Assembly: GCA_007126835.1 (NCBI GenBank)
Contig: SLAO01000128.1
Span: 1 to 16,299 of the forward strand
Length of the DNA: 16,299 nt
Direction of reading: 5' to 3'
Origin: Nitriliruptorales bacterium
GTDB lineage: Bacteria > Actinomycetota > Nitriliruptoria > Euzebyales > Egibacteraceae
The position numbers were made by a program, and so were the translations under genes. This document shows positions 1 through 7,310 of this stretch, in pieces (within the stretch, counting starts at the first letter, position 1; every line of letters starts with the position of its first letter). A model generated the notes under the pieces. That model searched no databases and was not told where the DNA came from. It was given only the letters and a program-made list of their open reading frames with translations.

Positions 1-96
1 AGGGTCATCGCCCCGGCATCGTAGCGGTGCGCGCGCTGGCCGCGACCGAAGCAGCGCGGGTTTCCAGAGGCGGTGTCGGCGCGCCCGCGGCGCTCC

Positions 97-102
97 TATC
101 AT
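97..102 (+). promoter_or_regulatory. Candidate -10 element upstream of plsC
   Basis: TATCAT matches the consensus TATAAT at five of six positions and lies about 70 nt before the preferred plsC start. No good -35 is visible at the usual distance. If real, transcription would begin near 109, which supports the downstream ATG at 173 over the ATG at 101. The rest of 1-172 shows no gene I can support. Confidence 0.3.
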
Positions 103-172
103 GAGCATGCGGCGTAGCCGACAGCCGACGACGGAGGCGGGCACCGGGTCATCGCCTGCCAGGGAGTCCATC

Positions 173-862
173 ATGAGCGAGTCCGAGGCGATCACCTACG
201 ACACGTCGTGGGGCCGGCGGCGACCTGCCCTCATCGGGCGAGAGATCTTGCTCATGTGGATCCTGCGGCCACTGATCTGGATCCATAACCGGCCGAAGGT
301 GTCCGGGCGGGAGCGGCTGCGCGGGTTGGAGGGGCCCGTGCTGATCGCCTCCAATCACGCCAGCCACCTCGACACGCCCATCCTGCTGCAGAGCCTGCCG
401 ACCAGGCTCCGCCGGCGCACCGGGGTGGTCGCCGCTGCCGACTACTTCTTCTCCAAGAAGCTCACCGCGGCGTTTGTGACGCTGGCGTTCGCGACCCTGC
501 CGATCGAACGCTCGGGCATGTCGGACCTCACCCGCGGGCGCATCCAGCGGATGCTCGCCGACGGGTGGAGCATGATCGTGTTCCCCGAAGGCACGCGCTC
601 GACGACGGGCAAGATGCGCCGGTTCAAGTACGGCACCGCCCACTTCTCGGTGGAGAACCGTCTGCCGATCGTCCCGGCCTATCTCACCGGCACGTACGAA
701 TCTCACGGCAAGGGCTCGAAGTGGCCCTCCCTTCACCCGGTGACCGTCCGCTTCGGCGAACCGATCGCCCCGCCAAGCGACGGGGACTACCGGTCGCTGA
801 CCGACAACCTGCGCAAGGCGCTGACCGAGCTCGCCGCCGAATCGGGCGTGGACGAGCCCTAA
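173..862 (+). CDS. plsC: 1-acyl-sn-glycerol-3-phosphate acyltransferase (PlsC/LPLAT family)
   Basis: A 229-residue membrane-associated acyltransferase, expected to move an acyl chain onto lysophosphatidate or a similar acceptor in phospholipid synthesis. Seen: the catalytic HX4D motif at His62-Asp67 (NHASHLD), the acceptor-binding FPEGTRS at 137-143, and a hydrophobic stretch at about 25-37 that could anchor it to the membrane. The length suits the family. I chose ATG 173 because AGGGAG lies at 161-166; the in-frame ATG at 101 would add 24 unconserved residues, has no clear ribosome site, and overlaps a candidate -10. It converges on glpD with a hairpin between them. Family assignment is firm. 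Exact acceptor is inference, since actinomycetes carry several PlsC paralogues with different substrates. Confidence 0.9.
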   Translation: MSESEAITYDTSWGRRRPALIGREILLMWILRPLIWIHNRPKVSGRERLRGLEGPVLIASNHASHLDTPILLQSLPTRLRRRTGVVAAADYFFSKKLTAAFVTLAFATLPIERSGMSDLTRGRIQRMLADGWSMIVFPEGTRSTTGKMRRFKYGTAHFSVENRLPIVPAYLTGTYESHGKGSKWPSLHPVTVRFGEPIAPPSDGDYRSLTDNLRKALTELAAESGVDEP

Positions 863-910
863 GGGGCGCGACCCGCAACCGCCACGCTGCTGCGCGGTGC
901 CAAAGGCGCT

Positions 911-940
911 CCCCGGACCGACAGCGTGCGCGGTCCGGGG
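911..940. terminator. Perfect 10-bp stem-loop between convergent plsC and glpD
   Basis: CCCCGGACCG (911-920) and CGGTCCGGGG (931-940) are exact reverse complements around a 10-nt loop. The hairpin sits between two converging genes, so it could end transcription from both sides. There is no T-run on either strand, as is common for high-GC actinobacterial terminators. Confidence 0.65.
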
Positions 941-1004
941 AAGCGGCTACCCGCCAGCCGGGAAGCGGCTACCCGCCAAACGGGAAGCGTCTACGCGCCA
1001 GCCG
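939..1004. repeat. Three tandem 22-bp repeats running into the glpD stop codon
   Basis: Units at 939-960, 961-982 and 983-1004 share the core GGAAGCGGCTACCCGCCA; the third differs at a few positions. The third unit contains the last codons and TAG stop of glpD (991-993 on the minus strand). The equivalent CTA in the other units puts TAG at 969-971 and 947-949. Because 22 is not a multiple of three, the array supplies a TAG in all three minus-strand frames after glpD. Confidence 0.9.
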
Positions 1005-2691
1005 ACTCGAGGGTCTCGCGGCGAACCTTCGCCGCCTCCTGGTCGGTGGCCGCCGCCTCTGCCGCAAGGTCGGCGTCGATGGCGGCGTGGTACTTGGCGA
1101 CCTGCGCGGCGACCTGGTCGTCGTCCCAGCCCAGCACCTCGCCCATCAGCTTGGCCGCGGGCTGCGCGGCGGCACGGCCACGGTCGGGCACCTGGATCCG
1201 CACCCGCAAGCGCCGGTCGAGCAGGTCGTCGAGATCGCGCGCGCCCTCGTGGGTGGCGGCGTAGACGACCTCGGCAGCCAGGTAGCTCTCCGCACCTTCC
1301 AGCGGGTTGCCCAACTCGGGACGCTGGGTGATGAGGTCGAGCACCTCCTCGATCAGGTCGCCCTGCCGTCCGAGCAGGTGGTCGACCCAGTCGACGTGCA
1401 GGCCATGCTTGTCGGCGATCTGCTCGCGCTCGCGCTTCATCGCCTCGTAGCCCACGGCGCCAAGCAGCGGCAGGTGCTTGGTGGGCGACGGGGGAACCTC
1501 CCGATCTAGGTCCTTGACCGCCTCGTCGACGACGTCCTCGGCCATGACCCGGTAGGTCGTGTACTTGCCGCCACCGATGGTGAACAGCCCCGGCGCGGAC
1601 TCCAGCACACCGTGCTCCCGCGACAGGCTCGCCGTCGAGCCCTCGGTAGCCGCCAGCAACGGCCGCAGCCCGGCGAACACCCCGGTGATGTCGGACTTGG
1701 TCAGCGGGTCCCGCAGCCACTTGTTGACCTCGGACAGGACGTACTCCACGTCGGCCTGGGTCGCGACGACGTCATCGACGGACTCGTCCCAGTCGGTGTC
1801 GGTGGTGCCGATGACCCAGTGGGCGCCCCAGGGAACGACGAACAGCACGCTCGTGGCGGTCTTGGTGATCAGCCCGACGCTCATGTCGAGGCGCTCGCGC
1901 GGGACGAGCAGGTGGATGCCCTTCGAAGGGCGCACCTTGACCATGGGTTCCCCCGCCATCGCTTGGACCTTGTCGGTCCAGGGCCCGGTTGCGTTGATGA
2001 TGCGCGACGCGTTCACCGTGAAATCGTCGCCGGAGACGAAGTCGTGGACGTGCACACCGTTGACCCGCCCCGTGTCGTCCTGGGTGATGCCGGTGATCGG
2101 CGCGTGGGTCATGATCAGCGCGCCGTGGTGCGCCGCGGTGCGGCCCACCGCCATAGTGTGCCTGGCGTCGTCCATCTGCCCGTCGTAGTAGCGGATCGCC
2201 CCGACGAAGGCTTCCGGGTTGAGCTCGGGAGCGACCTCGAGCGCTTTGGTCCGGGAGTAGTGCTTGTGCAGCGGCACACCGCGCTTGCCGGTGCCCATGC
2301 TGTCGTAGAGGACGACGCCGGCGCCGATGTAGGCCCGCTCCCACACGCGGTGGTTGAACGGGAACAGCAGCGGGACGGGGTGGACGAGGTGCGGGCACAG
2401 CTCGCGCAGCATGAGCGCCCGCTCGGTCAAAGCCTCGGCTACGAGCTTGAAGTTGAGCTGCTCGAGGTAGCGCAACCCCCCGTGGATGAGCTTGGTGGAC
2501 TTCGACGAGGTCCCGAACGCGAAGTCCCGGGCTTCGAACAGCGCCACCCGCAGGCCACGGCTCGCGGCGTCGAGCGCGGCTCCCGCGCCGGTGATCCCAC
2601 CACCGATGATGACGACGTCGAAGGACTCGTTCTTGACCCGCTCGAGGGTGGCGGACCGCTCCTCGGGGCCAAGCTTGGTGATGGGCGTCAT
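991..2691 (-). CDS. glpD: FAD-dependent glycerol-3-phosphate dehydrogenase
   Basis: A 566-residue aerobic glycerol-3-phosphate dehydrogenase. It oxidises sn-glycerol-3-phosphate to dihydroxyacetone phosphate at the membrane and passes electrons to quinone. Seen: the FAD-binding glycine motif GGGITGAG (30-37) after a beta strand, FGTSSKSTKLIHGGLRYL (59-76), typical of GlpD, the second FAD contact region GGGKYTTYR (373-381), and a C-terminal alpha-helical domain from about 400. Length matches actinobacterial GlpD and exceeds the 501 residues of E. coli. The start at 2691 is set by AGGAGA just upstream; the open frame extends to 2958 but only through non-conserved sequence overlapping the STAS gene. 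No glpK or glpF is nearby. The last five codons and the stop lie inside a 22-bp tandem repeat. Confidence 0.95.
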   Translation of the reverse strand: MTPITKLGPEERSATLERVKNESFDVVIIGGGITGAGAALDAASRGLRVALFEARDFAFGTSSKSTKLIHGGLRYLEQLNFKLVAEALTERALMLRELCPHLVHPVPLLFPFNHRVWERAYIGAGVVLYDSMGTGKRGVPLHKHYSRTKALEVAPELNPEAFVGAIRYYDGQMDDARHTMAVGRTAAHHGALIMTHAPITGITQDDTGRVNGVHVHDFVSGDDFTVNASRIINATGPWTDKVQAMAGEPMVKVRPSKGIHLLVPRERLDMSVGLITKTATSVLFVVPWGAHWVIGTTDTDWDESVDDVVATQADVEYVLSEVNKWLRDPLTKSDITGVFAGLRPLLAATEGSTASLSREHGVLESAPGLFTIGGGKYTTYRVMAEDVVDEAVKDLDREVPPSPTKHLPLLGAVGYEAMKREREQIADKHGLHVDWVDHLLGRQGDLIEEVLDLITQRPELGNPLEGAESYLAAEVVYAATHEGARDLDDLLDRRLRVRIQVPDRGRAAAQPAAKLMGEVLGWDDDQVAAQVAKYHAAIDADLAAEAAATDQEAAKVRRETLESAGA

Positions 2692-2788
2692 TCGAGGTCT
2701 CCTATCTGGGGTCGGACAGCAAAGCCTATTCTGCCTGGGTGGGAGAGTAGACGACCATACCGGCTGCCCTTCCGGCCTGGGCCGACCG

Positions 2789-3166
2789 TCACGATGCAAC
2801 GTGTCCGGTGGACCCGGTGCTGGCGGGCGAAGCCGTCTGACCCCCCAGAGCCGTGACGTCCTCCGCGATGATGCCCTCCAGGCGCCCCAGGGCGAACAGC
2901 TGCTCGTGCTCGGGTGACAACCCTCGAGCTCGCACGCTGCGGCCCCGTTGGCGGGCACGCACCACCAACGCGGTCAGCAGGCCTACGCCGTCACCGTCGA
3001 GGTGTGAGACGTCTCCGAAGTCAAGCACGAGCGTGTCCGGGTCACCCGCCACGGCCTGGTCGTGGGCGCGGGCAAGGTCGCCTTGGCTGTCCGCATCGAG
3101 CTCGCCGGACATCACCAGCGCCACGCACCGGCGCCCCAGCTCCTTGAGGACCACCGTCAGCGGCAT
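2789..3166 (-). CDS. STAS-domain protein (anti-sigma-factor-antagonist-like)
   Basis: A 125-residue single STAS domain, the fold of SpoIIAA/RsbV proteins that bind anti-sigma kinases. Seen: SGELDADS (20-27) with the usual beta-strand/helix start, then a hydrophobic strand DTLVLDFGDVSHLD (44-57) leading into the regulatory loop. The loop reads D57-G58-D59-G60, where SpoIIAA-type proteins have DSSG; Asp replaces the phosphorylated serine. The start at 3166 follows AAGGGGGAGC; an upstream in-frame ATG would add a low-complexity Arg/Gly-rich tail. It is on the same strand as glpD, 97 nt upstream, and may be cotranscribed. No partner kinase or sigma factor is in the window, so a sigma-control role is inference. 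Confidence 0.8.
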   Translation of the reverse strand: MPLTVVLKELGRRCVALVMSGELDADSQGDLARAHDQAVAGDPDTLVLDFGDVSHLDGDGVGLLTALVVRARQRGRSVRARGLSPEHEQLFALGRLEGIIAEDVTALGGQTASPASTGSTGHVAS

Positions 3167-3271
3167 GCTCCCCCTTCCCCTCCCACGGCCCCCCACCGCG
3201 GCAACCCCGGCTGCCCGACCCCCGGGCTGCCTGGCCGGACGCATCCTAGCGGGTTGGCGGCGGTGGTCGAA

Positions 3272-3287
3272 CCGGGGCCGCCCCCGG
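3272..3287. terminator. Short GC hairpin after the carboxyltransferase gene
   Basis: CCGGGG and CCCCGG form a 6-bp stem around a 4-nt loop, 18 nt past the minus-strand stop of the beta-subunit gene and before the STAS gene. There is no T-tract. In C/G-rich sequence this could be chance, so it is only a candidate. Confidence 0.3.
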
Positions 3288-3305
3288 CACGCCAGCCACC
3301 GGCCA

Positions 3306-4916
3306 TCACATGCGAAACACCCCGTAGCCGACGTCGTCGAGGGGGGCGTTGGCAGCCGCCGACAGCGCCAAACCCACGACGCGGCGGGTGTCAAGCGGGT
3401 CGATCACCCCGTCGTCCCACAGCCGCGCGGTGGCGTAATAGGGGTGGCCCTGGCGCTCGTACTGGTCCCTGACGGGCTGCTTGAGCGCCTCCTCGTCGTT
3501 CTCCGACCACTCCTCCCCCGCCGCTTCGGCCTGGTCCCGGCGGATCGTGGCCAGCACGGTGGCCGCCTGCTCGCCTCCCATCACGCTGATCCGGGCGTTG
3601 GGCCACATCCACAAGAACCGGGGTTCGTACGCGCGCCCGCACATCGCGTAGTTGCCGGCGCCAAACGACCCGCCGATCACCACGGTCAGCTTGGGCACCC
3701 GCGCGCACGACACCGCGGTGACCATCTTTGCGCCGTCCTTGGCGATGCCGCCGGCTTCGTACTCGGAGCCGACCATGAAGCCGCTGACGTTCTGCAGGAA
3801 CAGCAGCGGCACGCGCCGCCGGTCGCACAACTCGATGAAGTGGGCGCCCTTCAGCGCCGACTCGCGAAACAAGATCCCGTTGTTGGCGACGATCCCCACC
3901 GGATGACCGGCGATCCGTGCGAACCCGGTCACCAGGGTCGTGCCGTACCGGGCCTTGAACTCGTGCAGGCGGCTGCCGTCGACGAGCCGGGCGATGACCT
4001 CCCGGACCTCGTAGGGCGTGCGCGTGTCGGGCGGCACGACGCCATACAGGCCGGCAGGGTCAACGACGGGCTCCTCTGCGGTGGCCAGCTCCCAGGGGCG
4101 AGGAAGGCGCGGCTCGAGGGTCTCGACGATCGAGCGGACGATGCGAAGCGCGTGCGCGTCGTCCGAGGCCAGGTGGTCAGCCACGCCGGAGGTGGAGGTG
4201 TGGAGGTCGCCACCGCCGAGCTCCTCCGCGGTGACGTCCTCGCCCGTAGCGGCCTTCACCAGCGGCGGGCCGCCAAGGAAGATCGTGCCCTGCCCCGCGA
4301 CGATCACCGTCTCGTCGCTCATCGCAGGGACGTAGGCACCGCCGGCGGTGCATGATCCGAGCACCGCAGCGATCTGGGGGATGCCGGCGCGACTCATCCG
4401 CGCCTGGTTGTAGAAGATCCGACCGAAGTGCTCCCGGTCGGGGAAGACTTCGTCCTGGCGGGGAAGGAACGCACCGCCCGAGTCCACGAGGTACACGCAC
4501 GGCAGCCGGTTGGCCAGAGCGACCTCCTGGGCGCGCAGGTGCTTCTTGACCGTCAGCGGGTAGTACGTGCCCCCTTTGACGGTGGCGTCATTTGCGACGA
4601 CGACGATCTCGCGCCCGGCCACCCGGCCCACGCCGCTGATCAGACCCGCGGCGGGCGCCTCGTCGTCGTAGCACCCGTAGGCGGCCAGCGGGCTGAGCTC
4701 CAGCAGGGCGCTGCCCGGGTCCAGCAGTCGCTCGACACGGTCGCGGGGTAGCAGCTTGCCCCGGTCGAGGTGCCGCTGCCGGGCGCGCGGCCCACCGCCT
4801 TGGGCCACGGCGTCGAGTTGCCGGCGAAGGTCTGCGACCAGCTCGCGATGGGCCGCCTCGTTGGCCTGGTACGTCGCGTCGGAGGGGTTGGCGGCGCTGG
4901 TCAGGGTCTCGCCCAC
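3306..4916 (-). CDS. accD1: Acyl-CoA carboxylase beta subunit, 3-methylcrotonyl-CoA type
   Basis: A 536-residue biotin-dependent carboxyltransferase that moves CO2 from carboxybiotin to an acyl-CoA. Sequence marks point to the methylcrotonyl/geranyl-CoA clade rather than PccB: VDSGGAFLPRQDEVFPD, NNGILFRESALKGAHFIELC and LFLQNVSGFMVG. The two oxyanion regions are visible: GSCTAGGAYVPA from residue 187 in the N-domain and GGSFGAGNY near 415-423 in the C-domain. Length is typical. The start is taken as GTG 4916, 8 nt after the upstream oxidoreductase stop; its ribosome site (AGGGGC) is weak. Known role of the clade: leucine catabolism. No alpha subunit or isovaleryl-CoA dehydrogenase is adjacent, so it may share the AccA encoded at 14604 (inference). 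Confidence 0.88.
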   Translation of the reverse strand: MGETLTSAANPSDATYQANEAAHRELVADLRRQLDAVAQGGGPRARQRHLDRGKLLPRDRVERLLDPGSALLELSPLAAYGCYDDEAPAAGLISGVGRVAGREIVVVANDATVKGGTYYPLTVKKHLRAQEVALANRLPCVYLVDSGGAFLPRQDEVFPDREHFGRIFYNQARMSRAGIPQIAAVLGSCTAGGAYVPAMSDETVIVAGQGTIFLGGPPLVKAATGEDVTAEELGGGDLHTSTSGVADHLASDDAHALRIVRSIVETLEPRLPRPWELATAEEPVVDPAGLYGVVPPDTRTPYEVREVIARLVDGSRLHEFKARYGTTLVTGFARIAGHPVGIVANNGILFRESALKGAHFIELCDRRRVPLLFLQNVSGFMVGSEYEAGGIAKDGAKMVTAVSCARVPKLTVVIGGSFGAGNYAMCGRAYEPRFLWMWPNARISVMGGEQAATVLATIRRDQAEAAGEEWSENDEEALKQPVRDQYERQGHPYYATARLWDDGVIDPLDTRRVVGLALSAAANAPLDDVGYGVFRM

Positions 4917-4924
4917 GGGTGCCC

Positions 4925-5887
4925 CTAGCGGTCCCCGGCGGCGGGCGGGGCGTCGACAAGCGAGGAACGGACCAGCTCCAGCGCCTCCGCCGAGCCGACC
5001 GCGTCGCTGGGCGGCAGAGCCTGGGCGCCGCCTTCCACCGCCTGCTCGAACGCGCGCAGCATCGCCGCGTACGGATCCGCCCGCCAGGTGCCGATGGGCG
5101 CACCGTCGAGCAGGAGCACCGCGTCGATGTCCTCGCCGGGGTTGTACGCGTGCGGTGTGGCCAGCACGCCTTGTGTGCCCAGGACGCTCAGCCACTGATG
5201 GACTGTGCCCTCGAAACCGGCGCGCACCTGCGCCTGCACCCCGCTGGGGAACGCCAACGCCGCGCTGGTCAGGACATCCACCCCGGTGGGGCCCCGACGC
5301 GTGAACCCCACCGCCGCGAAGGGCTCCTGGCCCGTCACCCACCGGCTGGCCGCCACGCCGTAGTAGCCGACGTCGAGCAATGCCCCGCCTCCGTGCTCGA
5401 GGCGCTCTCGGTAGTTGGCTGGCTTGCGCATCGGATAGGTAAACGCAGCATCGACGGCGACCACCGCGCCGATGCGTCCGTCCTGCACGGCCTCGAGCAG
5501 CGCCTGCATGCGCGGATGGAAGTAGGCCATCGCGGCCTCCATCAGCAACGGCCGTCCGTCGGTGGCGGCCTCGGCGAGCGCCCGGGTGGACTCGACATCG
5601 TGGGTGAGGGGCTTTTCGCACAGGACATGGCGGCCCGCGGCCCGGGCCTTTGTGGCCCACTCGGCGTGCAGGTCGTTGGGCAGGGCGATGTACACCGCCT
5701 CGACCCGCTCGTTGGCCAAGACGTCGTCGTACGATCCAGCCGCGCGCGCGTCGTGGGCCGCCGCGAACGCCCGCGCGCGATCAGGGTCGCGGGACCCGAC
5801 CGCTTCGAGCGCGTGGCCCGCGCCGCGGACGGCGGGCACGAACGCCTTCTCTGCGATCCCACCTGGACCGAGCAGTCCCCACCGCAT
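4925..5887 (-). CDS. Gfo/Idh/MocA-family NAD(P)-dependent oxidoreductase
   Basis: A 320-residue two-domain oxidoreductase. Seen: the N-terminal nucleotide-binding motif GPGGIA (7-12), the family hallmark CEKPLT with Glu91-Lys92-Pro93, and the GGGALLDVG stretch that opens the C-terminal alpha/beta domain. After LDVG the sequence runs YYGVAASRW, without the His of many sugar dehydrogenases; this resembles the dihydrodiol/xylose dehydrogenase (DHDH-like) branch. ATG 5887 has GGAAGG 7 nt upstream. It is the first gene of a probable two-gene operon with the carboxyltransferase, 8 nt apart, an unusual partner for leucine degradation. Substrate cannot be read from the sequence. Confidence 0.88.
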   Translation of the reverse strand: MRWGLLGPGGIAEKAFVPAVRGAGHALEAVGSRDPDRARAFAAAHDARAAGSYDDVLANERVEAVYIALPNDLHAEWATKARAAGRHVLCEKPLTHDVESTRALAEAATDGRPLLMEAAMAYFHPRMQALLEAVQDGRIGAVVAVDAAFTYPMRKPANYRERLEHGGGALLDVGYYGVAASRWVTGQEPFAAVGFTRRGPTGVDVLTSAALAFPSGVQAQVRAGFEGTVHQWLSVLGTQGVLATPHAYNPGEDIDAVLLLDGAPIGTWRADPYAAMLRAFEQAVEGGAQALPPSDAVGSAEALELVRSSLVDAPPAAGDR

Positions 5888-5947
5888 CCTCGAGCCTTCC
5901 GCGTCGTCGGAACGGCAGGATCCGCAGACCGCAGCGGTGCTGTCAAC

Positions 5948-5977
5948 TCCGGGGCGCGGGGCCGGCGCCTCCCCGGA
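5948..5977. other. GC-rich hairpin in the divergent gap before the lipoprotein gene
   Basis: TCCGGGG (5948-5954) pairs with CCCCGGA (5971-5977), and the spacer can add CGC/GCG pairing. It lies in the 252-nt gap between the divergent oxidoreductase and GerMN lipoprotein genes, where promoters for both should be. It may be an operator, a transcript leader structure or chance. No confident -35/-10 pair was found in this gap. Confidence 0.35.
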
Positions 5978-6020
5978 CGGCCACGTTGCACGACGCGGCG
6001 ACGCACTCGATCATCGTCGG

Positions 6021-6070
6021 CCGTCGGTCTGCCGTCGGGCGGCCGCCGGCCGGCCGTCGGCGGCCGTCGG
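6021..6070. repeat. Degenerate CCGTCGG repeat cluster
   Basis: The heptamer CCGTCGG occurs at 6021, 6032, 6054 and 6064, with a one-base variant (CCGCCGG) at 6043. Spacing is about 10-11 nt, close to one helical turn. It ends about 70 nt before the GTG of the lipoprotein gene. It may be low-complexity drift or a cluster of protein sites. Confidence 0.5.
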
Positions 6071-6139
6071 TCGGCTCCAGGCAACCCCATCGCGTGCCGA
6101 TGCGTCTAAGCGGGTGCCGAACCTGAGGAGGAGTTCATA

Positions 6140-7123
6140 GTGAAGCGCTGGGCAACCCGACTCGCCATCCTCGTGGCGCTCGCCCTGGCCGTTGCGGCCT
6201 GCGGCGAGGACGAGGCAGACGACACGGCCGTGGACCTCGAAGACCCCGACCCCACCGAGGAGCCAACCGAAGACGACGAGGACGACGACGGGGTCGAGGA
6301 CGAAGACGAGCCCGAGGACGACGTCGAGGCGACCCCGGAGGCCGAGGAGGACGAGGAGCCCACCGCCGAGGCTGACGACGACGACGGCGCCGGCAGCACC
6401 GCGGTGCGCGTGTGGGTGGTCCGCGACTTCGACGGCCAGCTGTGGCTGGAGTCCGAGCGCCGGGACCTCGCTGAGCCCACCGAGGCCGTCGCCGGCGCGG
6501 CGATGACCGAGCTGCTCACCCAGCCCACGATGCACCCCGAGCTGTCCCCCCCGGCGGGAACCGGCAACGAGGTGCTCGGCGTCGACCTCGCCGACGGGCT
6601 GCTGACCGTAGACGTGGACGGAACCATCCACGACGCGGCCACCGGCGCGGAGGGCGAGCAGGCGTTCCAGCAGGCGCTGGCGCACACCGGCACGCAATTC
6701 GACACCGTTGACGAGGTCCAGCTTCAAGTCGACGGCGCCGACATCGACGAGCTGTGGGGACACGTGGACTGGTCGGAGCCGATCGCTCCCGACGACGAGA
6801 TGCTGGGGTTCATCGACATCGAGGAGCCGGGATGGCTCGATGACCACGGCGTGGACGAGCCGGTGACCGTCAGCGGGACCTCGCTGACTTTCGAATCCAA
6901 CGTGCCGCTGACGCTGGTCGATCCCGACGGTGAGATCGTCGAAGATTCGTTCACCACCGCCGAGCAGCCCGACGTCGACGTGCGCGGCCCGTTCGAGCAC
7001 ACCTTCGACTCCGTGCCGGACCGGCCGGGAATGTGGACGATCATCGCCGACGAGCCCGACCCCTCGGGCGGTGAGGCCGACCGGCAGCCGTACTACGTCG
7101 AGGTCAGCATCGAGGTCGAGTAG
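6140..7123 (+). CDS. GerMN/Gmad2-domain lipoprotein
   Basis: A 327-residue exported lipoprotein. Seen: a signal peptide (MKRWATRLAILVALALAVAAC) with lipobox V18-A19-A20-C21, an acidic linker at 23-82 with 38 Asp/Glu and no Lys/Arg, a GerMN-like region from about 89 to 205 (VRVWVVRDFDGQLWLESERR, then ELLTQP and VLGVDLADGLLTVDVDG), and a C-terminal Gmad2-like immunoglobulin-type domain from about 225 (DEPVTVSGTSLTFESNVPLTL to PYYVEVSIEVE). The GTG at 6140 has GAGGAGGAG at 6125-6133. GerMN domains occur in spore-germination GerM and in lipoproteins of non-sporulating actinomycetes such as LpqB, so the name does not imply sporulation. No two-component neighbours like those of lpqB are here. Exact role unknown. 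Confidence 0.85.
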   Translation: MKRWATRLAILVALALAVAACGEDEADDTAVDLEDPDPTEEPTEDDEDDDGVEDEDEPEDDVEATPEAEEDEEPTAEADDDDGAGSTAVRVWVVRDFDGQLWLESERRDLAEPTEAVAGAAMTELLTQPTMHPELSPPAGTGNEVLGVDLADGLLTVDVDGTIHDAATGAEGEQAFQQALAHTGTQFDTVDEVQLQVDGADIDELWGHVDWSEPIAPDDEMLGFIDIEEPGWLDDHGVDEPVTVSGTSLTFESNVPLTLVDPDGEIVEDSFTTAEQPDVDVRGPFEHTFDSVPDRPGMWTIIADEPDPSGGEADRQPYYVEVSIEVE

Positions 7124-7181
7124 CCGGTCGGTGGTTGAGCCGGTCGGTGGGCGGAGCCGGTCGGTGGCTTGAGCCGCCCGG
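7122..7181. repeat. 16-17-bp tandem repeat starting at the lipoprotein stop codon
   Basis: AGCCGGTCGGTGG occurs exactly at 7122, 7138 and 7155, with a degenerate fourth copy at 7172 (AGCCGCCCGG). The first copy overlaps the TAG stop (7121-7123) of the lipoprotein gene. TGA follows in the same frame at 7136-7138 and in another at 7170-7172. Confidence 0.85.
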
Positions 7182-7187
7182 CCGGTT

Positions 7188-7310
7188 CACCCACCGCCGC
7201 GTGTCGCAAACGCCCCCCGAAACGGGCGCCAACGCGACAAGCGACACGGACACCCACCCCCGCGTGTCGCAAACACCCCCCGAAACGGGCGCCAACGCGA
7301 CAAGCGACGC
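7188..7310. repeat. Pair of 60-bp direct repeats, each with a nested hairpin
   Basis: Positions 7188-7247 and 7251-7310 match at 57 of 60 bases with a 63-bp period. Each contains TGTCGC...GCGACA (7202-7207 with 7234-7239 in copy one) enclosing CGCCC...GGGCG (7211-7215 with 7224-7228). Copy two has one change that breaks an inner pair. The pair fills the gap between converging genes and ends exactly where the minus-strand oxidoreductase stops (7311), so it could act as a bidirectional terminator or be an interspersed palindromic repeat. Confidence 0.9.

Noticed and set aside
1..8. Possible minus-strand ATG at the left edge for a divergent gene
   Set aside because: Only two codons are inside the window and there is no clear ribosome site, so it cannot be supported.
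2853..4355. 500-codon plus-strand frame
   Set aside because: It is antisense to the STAS and carboxyltransferase genes and shows no recognisable domain.
4919..6109. 396-codon plus-strand frame
   Set aside because: It is antisense to the Gfo/Idh/MocA gene, whose motifs are intact on the minus strand.
6140..7123. Evidence for sporulation from the GerMN domain
   Set aside because: GerMN and Gmad2 domains are common in lipoproteins of non-sporulating actinomycetes, and no other spore genes are present.
7188..7310. CRISPR array
   Set aside because: There are only two units, with a 3-nt gap instead of unique spacers, and no cas genes nearby.
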